DNA of 40,503 nt from a virus, in IMG/VR virus record IMGVR_UViG_3300031785_000014, positions 1 to 40,503 of that record; one strand, 5' to 3'. This document shows, in pieces, positions 1-7,284 of this stretch. The position numbers were made by a program, and so were the translations under genes. The notes beneath the pieces were generated by a model. That model saw only the letters and a program-made list of their open reading frames with translations, ran no database searches and was not told the DNA's origin. Every line of letters begins with the position of its first letter. The stretch's first letter is position 1.

Positions 1-1170
1 TCTTTTGATTGCGTTACCTATGCCAGAGAAAAAGTTTATAATTGGCGCAAACATATTTTTAACAAAACTCATAATCTTATCTGGTATACTGGTTACAAAA
101 TCTTTAATTTTAGTATATGCGTTTGAAAAGAATTCACCAACAGCCGTAAATATATTACTAAAGAAAGTAAATATTTCGTTTATATCTTTTGTGATAGTTT
201 CTTTGGCTGTAGCATATGCATTTGTAAAGAAACCTATAACACTATCATATATGCCACTAAAGAAATCTTTTATACCTGTAAATAAATTACCAACATATTC
301 GTGTATGGCATTTACCATTTTGTTCCAAGGTTCTGATATTAGATTTACCAAATCCATAAACAATGGTTTTAAGAAATTAATTATCATCAATGGTATTGCA
401 AACACAGCTCTTACTATACCCTCAAATATATCATTAATACCACCTAATATATCACCTGAAAATAACTTTTTAAAACCATCAATAAACTTTTCTACGGTGC
501 CAAATACAAAACTTAATGCCTCACCAATACCTTTTATAATACCTTTTATTAAGAAATCACCAATTGCCATCAATACATCAATAGCAGGTTGCATTTTTGT
601 AATAATACTTTTTATTTTGTCTAATGCTGGTGCTAATGCTTTTGCTATTTCATCTGAATATTTGTAAACTAGTGTAAAACCTAATATAAGAGCACCAAGA
701 GGACCAAATCTACCAAATAGTTTTACTAACAAACCACCTTTGCCAAAAAATGCTATGATAGGTGCAAATAGTTTTTTAATAAAACCAGCACCAGGCAAGG
801 CACCTAAAAATCCAAATATACCACCACCCTTTTTCTGTTCATCATCACTACCTTGAGATTGGTCTGTTATTTTTAATTGTTCGTCTTCACCTGTTTCTTT
901 ACCTAATTCTGTTTGTTGTTGTTTTTCTAATCTTGCTTTATCTTTTTCAAAACCTAATGCTTTCTTTAATTGGTCAACAACATTGCCAACACCTCTTAAA
1001 GTTCTAACTTGTATGTCTCTTATTTGTTCTAGTATTTGTGATTGTGAATCTGTACTCTCTGCCAATAAAGCAGAGTTAGAAGTAGCAACTAGTGAAGACC
1101 CAACTACTTTTTGTTGTGCCTCTACTACAGCTAATGCTGTTCCTAGATTCTTTTCGGTTTTGTCTTCCAT
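1..1170 (-). CDS. Tape-measure-like tail protein (3' end cut by window edge)
   Basis: Open from ATG at 1170 to the left edge without a stop, at least 390 residues. The N-terminal ~110 residues are polar and Gln/Glu-rich. From about residue 115 (KKGGGIFGFLGALPGAGF) the protein becomes a long run of amphipathic and hydrophobic segments, with repeated Phe-Phe-Ser/Thr-Asn-Ala-Tyr units in the last 100 visible residues. That pattern is typical of phage tape-measure proteins. It directly follows the gp26/gp51 frameshift pair, the usual place for a tape-measure gene after its chaperones; T4 uses gp29 for this role. A weak SD (AGTAGG) overlaps the stop of the gene before it. Role is inferred from composition and synteny only. 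The long plus-strand ORF at 5-667 is its shadow. Confidence 0.55.
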   Translation of the reverse strand, partial: MEDKTEKNLGTALAVVEAQQKVVGSSLVATSNSALLAESTDSQSQILEQIRDIQVRTLRGVGNVVDQLKKALGFEKDKARLEKQQQTELGKETGEDEQLKITDQSQGSDDEQKKGGGIFGFLGALPGAGFIKKLFAPIIAFFGKGGLLVKLFGRFGPLGALILGFTLVYKYSDEIAKALAPALDKIKSIITKMQPAIDVLMAIGDFLIKGIIKGIGEALSFVFGTVEKFIDGFKKLFSGDILGGINDIFEGIVRAVFAIPLMIINFLKPLFMDLVNLISEPWNKMVNAIHEYVGNLFTGIKDFFSGIYDSVIGFFTNAYATAKETITKDINEIFTFFSNIFTAVGEFFSNAYTKIKDFVTSIPDKIMSFVKNMFAPIINFFSGIGNAIKR

Positions 1171-1177
1171 TTACCTA

Positions 1178-1453
1178 CTACTTTTGAATATTAGTTTTCT
1201 TGCCGTTGACATATAGACCAAACCAGGCAGCGCCAGCACCAACAACAACTGATACTAAACCTGCTTGAGCGTTATTTGGATTATCTAATGCCATAAACCA
1301 AGTCACCACTTCGTAAAATGCATAACCATATAAGACCATCATAAGTCTTGGTACGGTTCTCCAGTTTGATAAAAATTGTGGTAACTCTTCTTTTAAAAAC
1401 CACCAAACCCATTTAATTGAGCCTACTGCTTTTTCTTTTACTTGTAAGTTCAT
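1178..1453 (-). CDS. Small two-helix membrane protein, holin candidate
   Basis: 91 residues. Hydrophobic stretches lie around residues 38-55 (MMVLYGYAFYEVVTWFMA) and 65-82 (GLVSVVVGAGAAWFGLYV), separated by a short polar loop; the C-terminus is basic. Size and topology match phage holins, but no family is recognised with confidence, so holin is a guess. The ATG at 1453 overlaps the stop of the 33-codon gene before it (ATGA), showing translational coupling, and the tape-measure-like gene starts 7 nt after its stop. Confidence 0.6.
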   Translation of the reverse strand: MNLQVKEKAVGSIKWVWWFLKEELPQFLSNWRTVPRLMMVLYGYAFYEVVTWFMALDNPNNAQAGLVSVVVGAGAAWFGLYVNGKKTNIQK

Positions 1454-1551
1454 CTTTTATACTTCTCTCTCCAGTAATTTTTTCTTTTTAATAATCTTAT
1501 CTCATATTCTAACGTGTCAATTCCCAATATTCTTTTAATAAAGTTTATCAT
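1450..1551 (-). CDS. 33-aa basic micro-protein
   Basis: ATG at 1551 overlaps the TGA of the gp51-like frame (ATGA) and its own TGA overlaps the ATG of the next gene (ATGA), so it sits in a perfectly tiled chain. The product starts MINFIKRILGIDTLEYEIRL and ends in a strongly basic tail. No family recognised. The double coupling is the main evidence that it is translated. Confidence 0.5.
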   Translation of the reverse strand: MINFIKRILGIDTLEYEIRLLKRKNYWREKYKR

Positions 1552-1733
1552 TTCATTCGTTCTCTTTGTTTTTCTTTTTCCTCTTTGATATAATTAATCA
1601 AAAGGTTCACATATATTTCCCTTTCCCACGGTAACATCATATTTAATTCTGTCAAAGAATATTTATGATGTTGCATAAGAGCAAAATTCACTTGATAGTG
1701 ATTTTCAAGTGTATCGTGTGAAAGGGCTACCCG
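1548..1733 (-). CDS. 51: gp51-like segment read by -1 frameshift from gp26
   Basis: An open frame, -1 relative to gp26, runs from the end of gp26 to a TGA at 1548-1550. It encodes about 61 residues including HHKYSLTELNMMLPWEREIY and an acidic/basic helix, resembling the short gp51-type (baseplate hub assembly) proteins of marine T4-like phages as I remember them. There is no ATG before the conserved part: the first candidates are GTG at 1691 without an SD, then an internal ATG. Entry through the slippery site at 1733-1739 would give a gp26-gp51 fusion of about 299 residues. The 0-frame protein stops 4 nt after the slip site. The gp51 assignment is from pattern memory; the frame geometry is seen directly. 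Confidence 0.6.
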   Translation of the reverse strand, partial: RVALSHDTLENHYQVNFALMQHHKYSLTELNMMLPWEREIYVNLLINYIKEEKEKQRERMK

Positions 1734-2446
1734 AAAAAATCAGATAGACCTGTCAATGTAATATTACTCTTAACCTTGGTCTTTGGGTTTTCAACTTCAA
1801 CTACGTGCTTCAATTGAGGCATAGTCTCATAAAATTTTTGAATATCCTTAAATGCTTTACTAGGAATACTCTCAACAAATTTGTCCATTTCCTCTTTTGA
1901 ATAATCAGACGCCAAATGCACATTCTCACCCTCTTGGATTTGATATATGCCTTTTGATATCACATCAAATAAAGTTTTACTATCTGCACCTTTAGCATAG
2001 TTTTTTGTAGGGTCAATAGAATTGATTGTAGGATATCTCATCAATACACCAATCTTTTTGTCCTCATCAATTAAAACTTTGTTTGTGTGTGAATCATCAA
2101 CTTGTACATCAACTTTAGTTAAATCAACTTCAGCTTCTGCATAAGTTTCCTTATCGTCTGGACACAAAACTTTTAGTTTCGCTATCTCACCAACTGATTT
2201 AGACCTAATCTGTAAAAATACATATTCTAAATCGAAGGTAGGTAGTTCATCAACATTTAATTGACCAAACGTACAAGTAGATACTATATCTTTTAACGCT
2301 TGAACAATTTGTTTTTGATTTTGCGACTCAAGAGCCTGTAATAAAATCTTTTCCTCTTTCACTATAAAGGGTCTGTATTTTACCACAACGTCTGTTGATG
2401 GTAACGTCAACTCATAACTCGCTGTTTCTAATATAGGCAATGCCAT
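1727..2446 (-). CDS. 26: Baseplate hub protein gp26-like (T4_baseplate family)
   Basis: 239 residues, close to T4 gp26 (208). The N-terminus ALPILETASYELTLPST followed by KYRPFIVKEEKILLQAL is the hallmark of the T4 baseplate protein family. In T4, gp26 is needed for assembly of the baseplate hub. Start at 2446 has a strong SD (AAGGAGA). The gene ends ...SDFFG-stop on a slippery heptamer that can redirect ribosomes into the gp51-like frame, reminiscent of lambda-type tail assembly chaperones made just upstream of the tape-measure gene. It follows the tail-tube-like gene and precedes the tape-measure-like gene. Confidence 0.85.
   Translation of the reverse strand: MALPILETASYELTLPSTDVVVKYRPFIVKEEKILLQALESQNQKQIVQALKDIVSTCTFGQLNVDELPTFDLEYVFLQIRSKSVGEIAKLKVLCPDDKETYAEAEVDLTKVDVQVDDSHTNKVLIDEDKKIGVLMRYPTINSIDPTKNYAKGADSKTLFDVISKGIYQIQEGENVHLASDYSKEEMDKFVESIPSKAFKDIQKFYETMPQLKHVVEVENPKTKVKSNITLTGLSDFFG
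1733..1739 (-). promoter_or_regulatory. -1 ribosomal frameshift slippery heptamer T TTT TTC
   Basis: The minus strand reads GAT TTT TTC GGG TAG at the end of gp26. The heptamer T-TTT-TTC is a canonical X-XXY-YYZ site in the correct phase, and slipping by -1 gives TTT TTT CGG GTA GCC, which enters the downstream open frame. A 7-bp hairpin (1689-1695 with 1705-1711, 9-nt loop) begins about 21 nt further on, farther than usual for a stimulator; a minimal GGG-TAG-CCC fold lies immediately downstream. Confidence 0.65.
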
Positions 2447-2465
2447 AATATTATCTCCTTACGTA

Positions 2466-3410
2466 TTATAAAAATGGTGGAAATACTCTTCCACCGGTAA
2501 CTCTACCAATTGGTAGATTTCTTCTAGTTGTTTGTATGATATCTCTGCCTGCTCTTCTTATTTCAGGAGGCAGTTTACTTAATAAACCACCAAACAATCC
2601 AAAATCTTTTCCTGCTTTTATCTCTGGTACATCACCAAAAGCGGCACCGACCGTAGCGCCTTCTACTTGGTCTATTGTCAAATTAATCCATCTTCTAAAA
2701 TTTAAGGTTACAGGCAAATTAACTAATGAGTCGTTTTGGCTGTAATCATATGTCAATGCACCTATTGTTTGAGGATAAACCTCATAAAGTCTTACTGCAT
2801 AGGTAACTCTATCTTTATCTTGTTCACTTTCAAATTGGCCTAACTGCATAATATCCATAGAACCAACATAGTCATCATAGTAATTCATATTGTGAGTTTG
2901 ATAATTAAATATTTTTTTCTGCCAAGTTTCCCAAAATTGTCTTTGTCTTAAAAATTTATCACCATAAAAAGTTGCTTCAATTGTACCACTAAAACTATAT
3001 GCATATGGCATTTCTCTTTTAGGTCCATACATAATATGGCTTGTTGTGTTTATGTCTCTACTAGGCATATCAATTTTATTACACATCATACCTATATTTC
3101 TAACCATAGTTAGAGATTCTAAATCGTTTTTAGTTCCTGCACTACCACCACCAAACTCACTTGCCAATACCTCTGATTCAGTTAATATTCTTTGAGGCGG
3201 ATTTACCATAATTAAAAACCTATTTGGTCTTGCAACACCCTCACCTTGATTTACTTCAGCAATAAATCTGTTTATTGTTGATTCAGGATTACCACCAGGT
3301 TTTCTTCTTAAACGTTCATCAGCATTTACGTTATCAAGTGACCTATCTCTAGGTAAACCTACTCTGATATCGTAATTACCAATACGTCTTCCGCCTCTTA
3401 AAATAGCCAT
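2466..3410 (-). CDS. Baseplate tail-tube initiator/cap protein (gp54/gp48-like)
   Basis: 314 residues, the size of T4 gp54 (320). After a basic, Gly/Arg-rich N-terminus it has a tail-tube-type core: RFLIMVNPPQRI near residue 63, KFLRQRQFWETWQKKIF near 150 and an acidic strand pair ending in LYEVYPQTIGALTYDYSQND near 210, the segment shared by gp19, gp48 and gp54. The product probably nucleates or caps the tail tube on the baseplate. SD AAAGGAC precedes the ATG at 3410. gp48 versus gp54 cannot be decided by eye. Confidence 0.65.
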   Translation of the reverse strand: MAILRGGRRIGNYDIRVGLPRDRSLDNVNADERLRRKPGGNPESTINRFIAEVNQGEGVARPNRFLIMVNPPQRILTESEVLASEFGGGSAGTKNDLESLTMVRNIGMMCNKIDMPSRDINTTSHIMYGPKREMPYAYSFSGTIEATFYGDKFLRQRQFWETWQKKIFNYQTHNMNYYDDYVGSMDIMQLGQFESEQDKDRVTYAVRLYEVYPQTIGALTYDYSQNDSLVNLPVTLNFRRWINLTIDQVEGATVGAAFGDVPEIKAGKDFGLFGGLLSKLPPEIRRAGRDIIQTTRRNLPIGRVTGGRVFPPFL

Positions 3411-3411
3411 T

Positions 3412-3636
3412 TTAGTCCTTTATTAAATTACAAGTTTCTTTATTTGCTTGTAAACCATCTTCTTTGTTATACAACCAAACATATGAGTAAACAACATTCT
3501 CTTGTTTATCTACACATTTTTTACCGAAACTTAATTTTGGATTTTTAGGTATTGAACAACCAGCAATCAATAATGATACTACTATAATTATTACAATACT
3601 AGTTACCAAACCTAAAGTTTCTCTTACATCTTTCAT
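3412..3636 (-). CDS. Small lipoprotein
   Basis: 74 residues. A hydrophobic segment (TSIVIIIVVSLLIAGC) ends in a lipobox with Cys27, followed by a short charged domain with two further Cys. It is probably exported and lipid-anchored. It lies between two tail/structural-type genes, with its ATG overlapping the preceding stop (TAATG). Function unknown; an outer-membrane spanin role is conceivable but nothing specific supports it. Confidence 0.7.
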   Translation of the reverse strand: MKDVRETLGLVTSIVIIIVVSLLIAGCSIPKNPKLSFGKKCVDKQENVVYSYVWLYNKEDGLQANKETCNLIKD

Positions 3637-4190
3637 TATATTTTCCTTCTACTATCGGCAAATACTTTACCAAGACTTGCCTTTTTAAATTGTGCTACAG
3701 GTAGGTATATCGCTATCGCCATTTCATCTACATCAACTCTTAAAAAATTACTCTGTACTTGACGCCAAAGATATTTTTTAATGGCTGGTTTAATTAGACC
3801 TATACCTTTTACTGCGTTATAGGTCACCTGTAATCTTGTTGAGCTATCAAATTTACTATTGGTAGCAAAACTTTGTAATTGGTCTAATAATTTATATCTC
3901 AAACCATATGGTAAATAGTGAAAATTTAAACCAACAAATCCACCTCTAAATGTATCAACTGGTAATACTAGTGGAAATATGTCATAAAATGGTAGTTTTT
4001 GTGCTGTTTTAGGGTCATAGAAAAACATACACATTCTACCAGCACTAGGTCTACCTAATAACTTACCACTTCTCATTAACTTACCTGCCGTTGCCTTATC
4101 TGCAATTAAGGAGGCTGCATTACGGTACCAACTAGCACCTTTTAGTTGTTTGTCTTGTAAATCAACTAGTGGATTAAATATATTTACCAT
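3636..4190 (-). CDS. Conserved marine T4-like phage protein, probably structural
   Basis: 184 residues. A basic N-terminal half leads to a dense aromatic core (GRMCMFFYDPKTAQKLPFYD, then LNFHYLPYGLRYKLLDQL near residue 90) and a Lys/Arg-rich end. I recognise this layout from conserved proteins of marine T4-like phages but cannot name the function. It is the first gene after the gp32 terminator and has a TATAAATA late box ending 6 nt before its ATG, so late expression and a virion or assembly role are likely. No good SD fits between the box and the ATG. Confidence 0.65.
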   Translation of the reverse strand: MVNIFNPLVDLQDKQLKGASWYRNAASLIADKATAGKLMRSGKLLGRPSAGRMCMFFYDPKTAQKLPFYDIFPLVLPVDTFRGGFVGLNFHYLPYGLRYKLLDQLQSFATNSKFDSSTRLQVTYNAVKGIGLIKPAIKKYLWRQVQSNFLRVDVDEMAIAIYLPVAQFKKASLGKVFADSRRKI

Positions 4191-4195
4191 ACCAC

Positions 4196-4203
4196 TATTT
4201 ATA
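4196..4203 (-). promoter_or_regulatory. T4-type late promoter TATAAATA
   Basis: Exact TATAAATA on the minus strand, directly after the gp32 terminator stem and 5 nt before the ATG at 4190. In T4 the box is recognised by gp55 RNA polymerase with gp33 and the clamp. Transcription would start at about the ATG, giving an essentially leaderless message. Confidence 0.6.
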
Positions 4204-4235
4204 AGAAAACCCTTAGCGATTTCTCGCTAAGGGTT
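4203..4235 (-). terminator. Rho-independent terminator after gp32
   Basis: Perfect 12-bp stem (4208-4219 with 4224-4235) closed by a GAAA (GNRA) tetraloop on the transcribed strand and followed by TTTTCTTAT. It lies 28 nt after the gp32 stop and separates gp32 from the tail genes. Confidence 0.85.
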
Positions 4236-4263
4236 AAGCATTCGTGATTGTGAGAGAGAAAGA

Positions 4264-5160
4264 TTAATCTTCGTCTGCTAATTTGCTAAAGTACGATAAA
4301 GTATCGTCATCACTAGCAGGCTCAGATTTACCATCACTTGAGCTTGGTACGGAAGTTGTAGTAGTTTGTGGTGGGAGGTCTACATTCTCTACGGTTTCCG
4401 TATTTCGTTGTCCCATAATTACCCTATTCAGTTTCTCTTTGAGTTCATCATAGGTCTTAAAATTACTAGGGTCAACAAAAGGGTTTAGAGGATATTGTTT
4501 TGACCAAATATTTTTAATGTCATCATCTGACTCTTTTATTTGGCTAACACCCTCAAATTCAGACTTGTCATAGTTCCAATAGCCATCTACTTTTCTGATT
4601 TTTAACTTAAAGTTAGCACCTTTCCAGAAATCAAATGGGTTAATTGGTGTCTCATCATCAAACGCTGGTTGCATTGCTTCAGTAATCTTATCAAAAATCT
4701 TTTTACCAAATTTAAATAAGAAAACTTTACCTTCGTTTTCAGGATGTTTCGGGTCTGACACAACAAAGATGTTTGAGTAGTATGATAATTTTCTTTTTCT
4801 CTTACGAGCAATTTCTTTATCACTATCAACACCTGTGTTCCATAATCTTGTATTCTCTTCAGACACCGGGTCTTTTTGATTTAGTGTCGTTAAAGAATTT
4901 TCAATATACCAACCGCCTTTATCTTGGAAAGCGTGAGACCAAACTCTTTGCCAAGGCATTTCTTCGCCTGTACTTGCTGGCAAAAATCTGATAACAGCAT
5001 AACCATTACCAGTTTTATCTAGTTCAGGTTTCCAAATTCTGTCGTCTTGATATTTGTTTTTAGAATTACCAGAGACTTCTGGTTTTTCGCTTGATTGCTC
5101 TAATGCTTTTGTGATTTTATCAAAAGAGCTTTGACTTTGTTTTAAACTTTCAAAATCCAT
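4264..5160 (-). CDS. 32: Single-stranded DNA-binding protein gp32
   Basis: 298 residues (T4 gp32 is 301). N-terminal cooperativity region, then an OB-type core with GNGYAVIRFLPASTGEEMPW, KGGWYIENSLTT, DPVSEENTRLWNTG and GKVFLFKFGKKIFDKI, and an acidic tail (DDDTLSYFSKLADED) that in T4 recruits replication partners. It coats ssDNA during replication, recombination and repair. The Cys/His zinc ligands of T4 gp32 are absent here. The gene has an SD (AGGAG), a strong terminator downstream, and both an early-type promoter (5442-5470) and a TATAAATA box (5218-5225) upstream, fitting expression through much of infection. gp59 lies two genes upstream, as in the T4 32-59-33 cluster. Confidence 0.95.
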   Translation of the reverse strand: MDFESLKQSQSSFDKITKALEQSSEKPEVSGNSKNKYQDDRIWKPELDKTGNGYAVIRFLPASTGEEMPWQRVWSHAFQDKGGWYIENSLTTLNQKDPVSEENTRLWNTGVDSDKEIARKRKRKLSYYSNIFVVSDPKHPENEGKVFLFKFGKKIFDKITEAMQPAFDDETPINPFDFWKGANFKLKIRKVDGYWNYDKSEFEGVSQIKESDDDIKNIWSKQYPLNPFVDPSNFKTYDELKEKLNRVIMGQRNTETVENVDLPPQTTTTSVPSSSDGKSEPASDDDTLSYFSKLADED

Positions 5161-5434
5161 ATCGTATTTCTCCTATATTCGTTGTATTTGTGTTGGCTAT
5201 ATTATCGCCATCATAGTTATTTATAATAGTTAATGCGTCTCTGGCAGGATTTATTGGTTTACCTGCAATCTTCCAGAAAGAGTCCAATCTGATTTTAGAT
5301 AGGTTCTTACTCAAAACTACCCTTGGTGTCTTCAGCCATACGGCCATAACCCTCCAAGAATATGCCTTTTGCCCTCTTAAGCAATTTTCAGCCACAAAGG
5401 AAAATACATTTGCAAATATATTTTTTTTACGCAT
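5150..5434 (-). CDS. Hypothetical 94-aa protein upstream of gp32
   Basis: No family recognised. The N-terminus is basic and hydrophobic (MRKKNIFANVFSFVAENCLR), the middle rich in Lys/Trp, the end Asn-rich (NNYDGDNIANTN). The stop overlaps the gp32 start by 11 nt. A TTGACA-17-TATATT promoter ends 7 nt before the ATG, so the mRNA would be leaderless. Tight packing and the promoter support it; lack of similarity and of an SD leave doubt. Confidence 0.45.
   Translation of the reverse strand: MRKKNIFANVFSFVAENCLRGQKAYSWRVMAVWLKTPRVVLSKNLSKIRLDSFWKIAGKPINPARDALTIINNYDGDNIANTNTTNIGEIRYGF
5218..5225 (-). promoter_or_regulatory. Candidate late promoter TATAAATA upstream of gp32
   Basis: Exact TATAAATA 58 nt upstream of the gp32 ATG, inside the 3' part of the 94-codon ORF. 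The position suits a late source of gp32 mRNA, but chance occurrence in AT-rich coding sequence is possible. Confidence 0.45.
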
Positions 5435-5441
5435 TGTTCTT

Positions 5442-5470
5442 AATATACTACATTGATTCTAATTTGTCAA
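5442..5470 (-). promoter_or_regulatory. Sigma-70-type promoter for the 94-aa gene and gp32
   Basis: TTGACA (5465-5470), 17-bp spacer, TATATT (5442-5447), within the 3' end of the preceding gene. The expected start, about 7 nt after the -10 box, coincides with the ATG at 5434. Confidence 0.7.
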
Positions 5471-6287
5471 TGCTGGAATAGTCAACATAGTATAAATTTT
5501 TCTGACCCTCCCACTCTAAAATTTGACCATTTACATTGTCTTTTAAGTTCAAATCTCTGTTTACTTTGTAAAATGTGGTATGTGGATATCTCTTCATAAG
5601 ACTCAACCATTGGTTGACCCAATTATCGTGTGGTGTGGGGCCATTATCAGGTGCCAAATAGTGTTTTGTGCCTTTGTAAATATTATTGATACGACTTGTT
5701 GTAGATTTTAAATCGTGACCTATTAAATAAACTTCTTTTGCCTTGTAATACTCACACGCAACATAACCACTTGACGGACCAGCAGCCCAACCAAGGTCTT
5801 TTGGTATCATTATATCACTTAAATTATGAGACTTATCATTTTTAGGGTGTATCCAAGATAGTTTAACTTGACCAATACTAATTTTCTTTTCAATTACTTC
5901 TTTGTTCTTTTTAATTACGTGAGCAAGGCCTTCTAATTTAGAGCCGTGAAATACAAACTCTTCGGCTGTGCCTCTTTCATTTTCTGTAAAAACACCTTTT
6001 TCATTCTTTACTAATTCTAAATCCATTTTAGATATTGCACCCTCAACCATCATTTTATAATGAAAGGCAGGTACTTTTGTCCAATCTCTAAAGAAACAAG
6101 GTATTTTATATGCCACACCTTTGTGGTAGACTTCGTGCATTATACCGTGGTCAACACCTGTTAATGCGTCTGGCATAAAGTCTCTATATAATGCATTACA
6201 ACCCATAATGGTGCCTAATGGTCTTAATTTTTCTAAATCAAAACCTAATCTTGATTCACCATTACCAATACAGAATACTCTAGCCAT
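5448..6287 (-). CDS. Conserved phage protein with Rossmann-like N-terminus (DUF115/MptE-like?)
   Basis: 279 residues. It opens with a nucleotide-binding-like turn, ARVFCIGNGESRLGFDLEKL, then MGCNALYRDFMPD and SVD/GVD-type acidic strands; WAAGPSSGYVACEYY and VYLIGHDLKS lie near 180-205. I recall close relatives in many marine phages and a resemblance to the DUF115/6-hydroxymethylpterin diphosphokinase-like fold, but the reaction is not known. It lies between gp59 and gp32, overlapping the gp59 end by 8 nt, so it is co-expressed with replication genes. Confidence 0.6.
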   Translation of the reverse strand: MARVFCIGNGESRLGFDLEKLRPLGTIMGCNALYRDFMPDALTGVDHGIMHEVYHKGVAYKIPCFFRDWTKVPAFHYKMMVEGAISKMDLELVKNEKGVFTENERGTAEEFVFHGSKLEGLAHVIKKNKEVIEKKISIGQVKLSWIHPKNDKSHNLSDIMIPKDLGWAAGPSSGYVACEYYKAKEVYLIGHDLKSTTSRINNIYKGTKHYLAPDNGPTPHDNWVNQWLSLMKRYPHTTFYKVNRDLNLKDNVNGQILEWEGQKNLYYVDYSSIDKLESM

Positions 6288-6891
6288 TTACAAAAATATC
6301 CTTCATAATCATTTTAGCCTCTGTCATATTAAAATTAAGAAAAGGTTTTAATCTGGTAATCGTATGTGAGATTTTAGGCCAGACAACCTTTTCATTAATA
6401 TCTTTATCCCAATTTTTAAAAAACGCAAGATGTTTATCCAAATAGATGGCGGTTTGGTAGTTAATTTTCCCTTGAATAAGTAATCGCAAGACTCTAGGAT
6501 GTTGTCCATTAGATACGCAAAAGCCATCATCAAAAGAAATGCGCTTACGGCTAAAATCATCAGCAATCCGTACGCAATCGTCCCTAAAATGGTATCTAAA
6601 AGATTCTTTATACTTTTTATATCTGGAATAATTCTCAATACCTTCATTATCTAATAAGTTTCCTATCCATTTGTCGCCATCAATAACAAAATTACTAACA
6701 AAATAATCCAAGATATCTCGTTCATTAAAACGCTTTGATAACTTATGAAAAAAGTATCTATCTTTTCTTTTAGTAAACGTGTCCAATGTTGCATTTGTTT
6801 TACCACCATATTTTACATAGTCGTATGTGTCGGTTGTGAAGTGTAATTTAACACCAAGATACACTTTATATACATCAAAACCACCATACAT
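6280..6891 (-). CDS. 59: Helicase loader gp59
   Basis: 203 residues against 217 in T4. FDVYKVYLGVKLHF at the start, KRKDRYFFHKLSKRF near 40 and FVSNFVIDGDKWIGNLLDNE near 65 align with the T4 gp59 pattern (DKYFFQKLSEKY, FISNLVANQDAWIGD). gp59 loads the gp41 replicative helicase onto gp32-coated forks and recombination intermediates. Its ATG overlaps the stop of the small membrane gene before it (TAATG). Position next to gp33 and near gp32 reproduces the T4 cluster. Confidence 0.85.
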   Translation of the reverse strand: MYGGFDVYKVYLGVKLHFTTDTYDYVKYGGKTNATLDTFTKRKDRYFFHKLSKRFNERDILDYFVSNFVIDGDKWIGNLLDNEGIENYSRYKKYKESFRYHFRDDCVRIADDFSRKRISFDDGFCVSNGQHPRVLRLLIQGKINYQTAIYLDKHLAFFKNWDKDINEKVVWPKISHTITRLKPFLNFNMTEAKMIMKDIFVNG

Positions 6892-7034
6892 TAATGTTTA
6901 TCCCTAGTCTCATCATAACCATAATCCATAACAATACTTATAATAGTAAAAATTACGCCTAATAGTATTATACTCCATAGACCTTTATCTACTTCTACAA
7001 ATAATAAATGATATAGAAATTCTAAACCATTCAT
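6891..7034 (-). CDS. 47-aa single-helix membrane protein
   Basis: ATG at 7034 overlaps the gp33 stop (ATGA) and the TAA overlaps the gp59 ATG (TAATG). The product has one transmembrane helix (WSIILLGVIFTIISIVMDYG) and a charged C-terminus. No function known. Perfect coupling on both sides supports translation. Confidence 0.6.
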   Translation of the reverse strand: MNGLEFLYHLLFVEVDKGLWSIILLGVIFTIISIVMDYGYDETRDKH

Positions 7035-7249
7035 ACAGGTAAAGTACCGCCTTTTTTAATCTTCAATAGATTAGCGTCTAAAGCCTCTGCTTTAATTTTT
7101 TCTTTTAATGATTTTGATATTAGTCTTGTTGTTGTTTCAACTTCTATATTGTTTGATTCGCAATAGTGGACTATGGCGTCAATATAAGAAATTGGTCTTT
7201 TATCTTTTACGATATCGTTTATTTTTTGGGTAAATTCTTTACTATTCAT
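7031..7249 (-). CDS. 33: Late transcription co-activator gp33-like
   Basis: 72 residues. MNSKEFTQKINDIVKDKR, then ISYIDAIVHYCESNNIEVET, a Lys-rich helix and a hydrophobic end TLPV match the short gp33 proteins of marine T4-like phages in layout. T4 gp33 bridges RNA polymerase and the gp45 clamp at TATAAATA promoters, and such boxes occur in this window. It is the first gene of the 33-59-32 cluster and lies directly downstream of the tmRNA. Confidence 0.75.
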   Translation of the reverse strand: MNSKEFTQKINDIVKDKRPISYIDAIVHYCESNNIEVETTTRLISKSLKEKIKAEALDANLLKIKKGGTLPV

Positions 7250-7284
7250 AGGTCCATATATATCATAATTTTATTTAAATGTAA

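Noticed and set aside
5-667. 220-codon plus-strand ORF with hydrophobic product
   Set aside because: It lies fully antisense to the open tape-measure-like frame that runs from 1170 to the left edge; all other genes are on the minus strand.
4602-4832. 76-codon minus-strand ORF inside gp32
   Set aside because: Shadow frame of the well-conserved gp32 coding sequence.
6348-6647. 99-codon hydrophobic minus-strand ORF inside gp59
   Set aside because: Alternative frame of gp59, which has clear family similarity; no SD.
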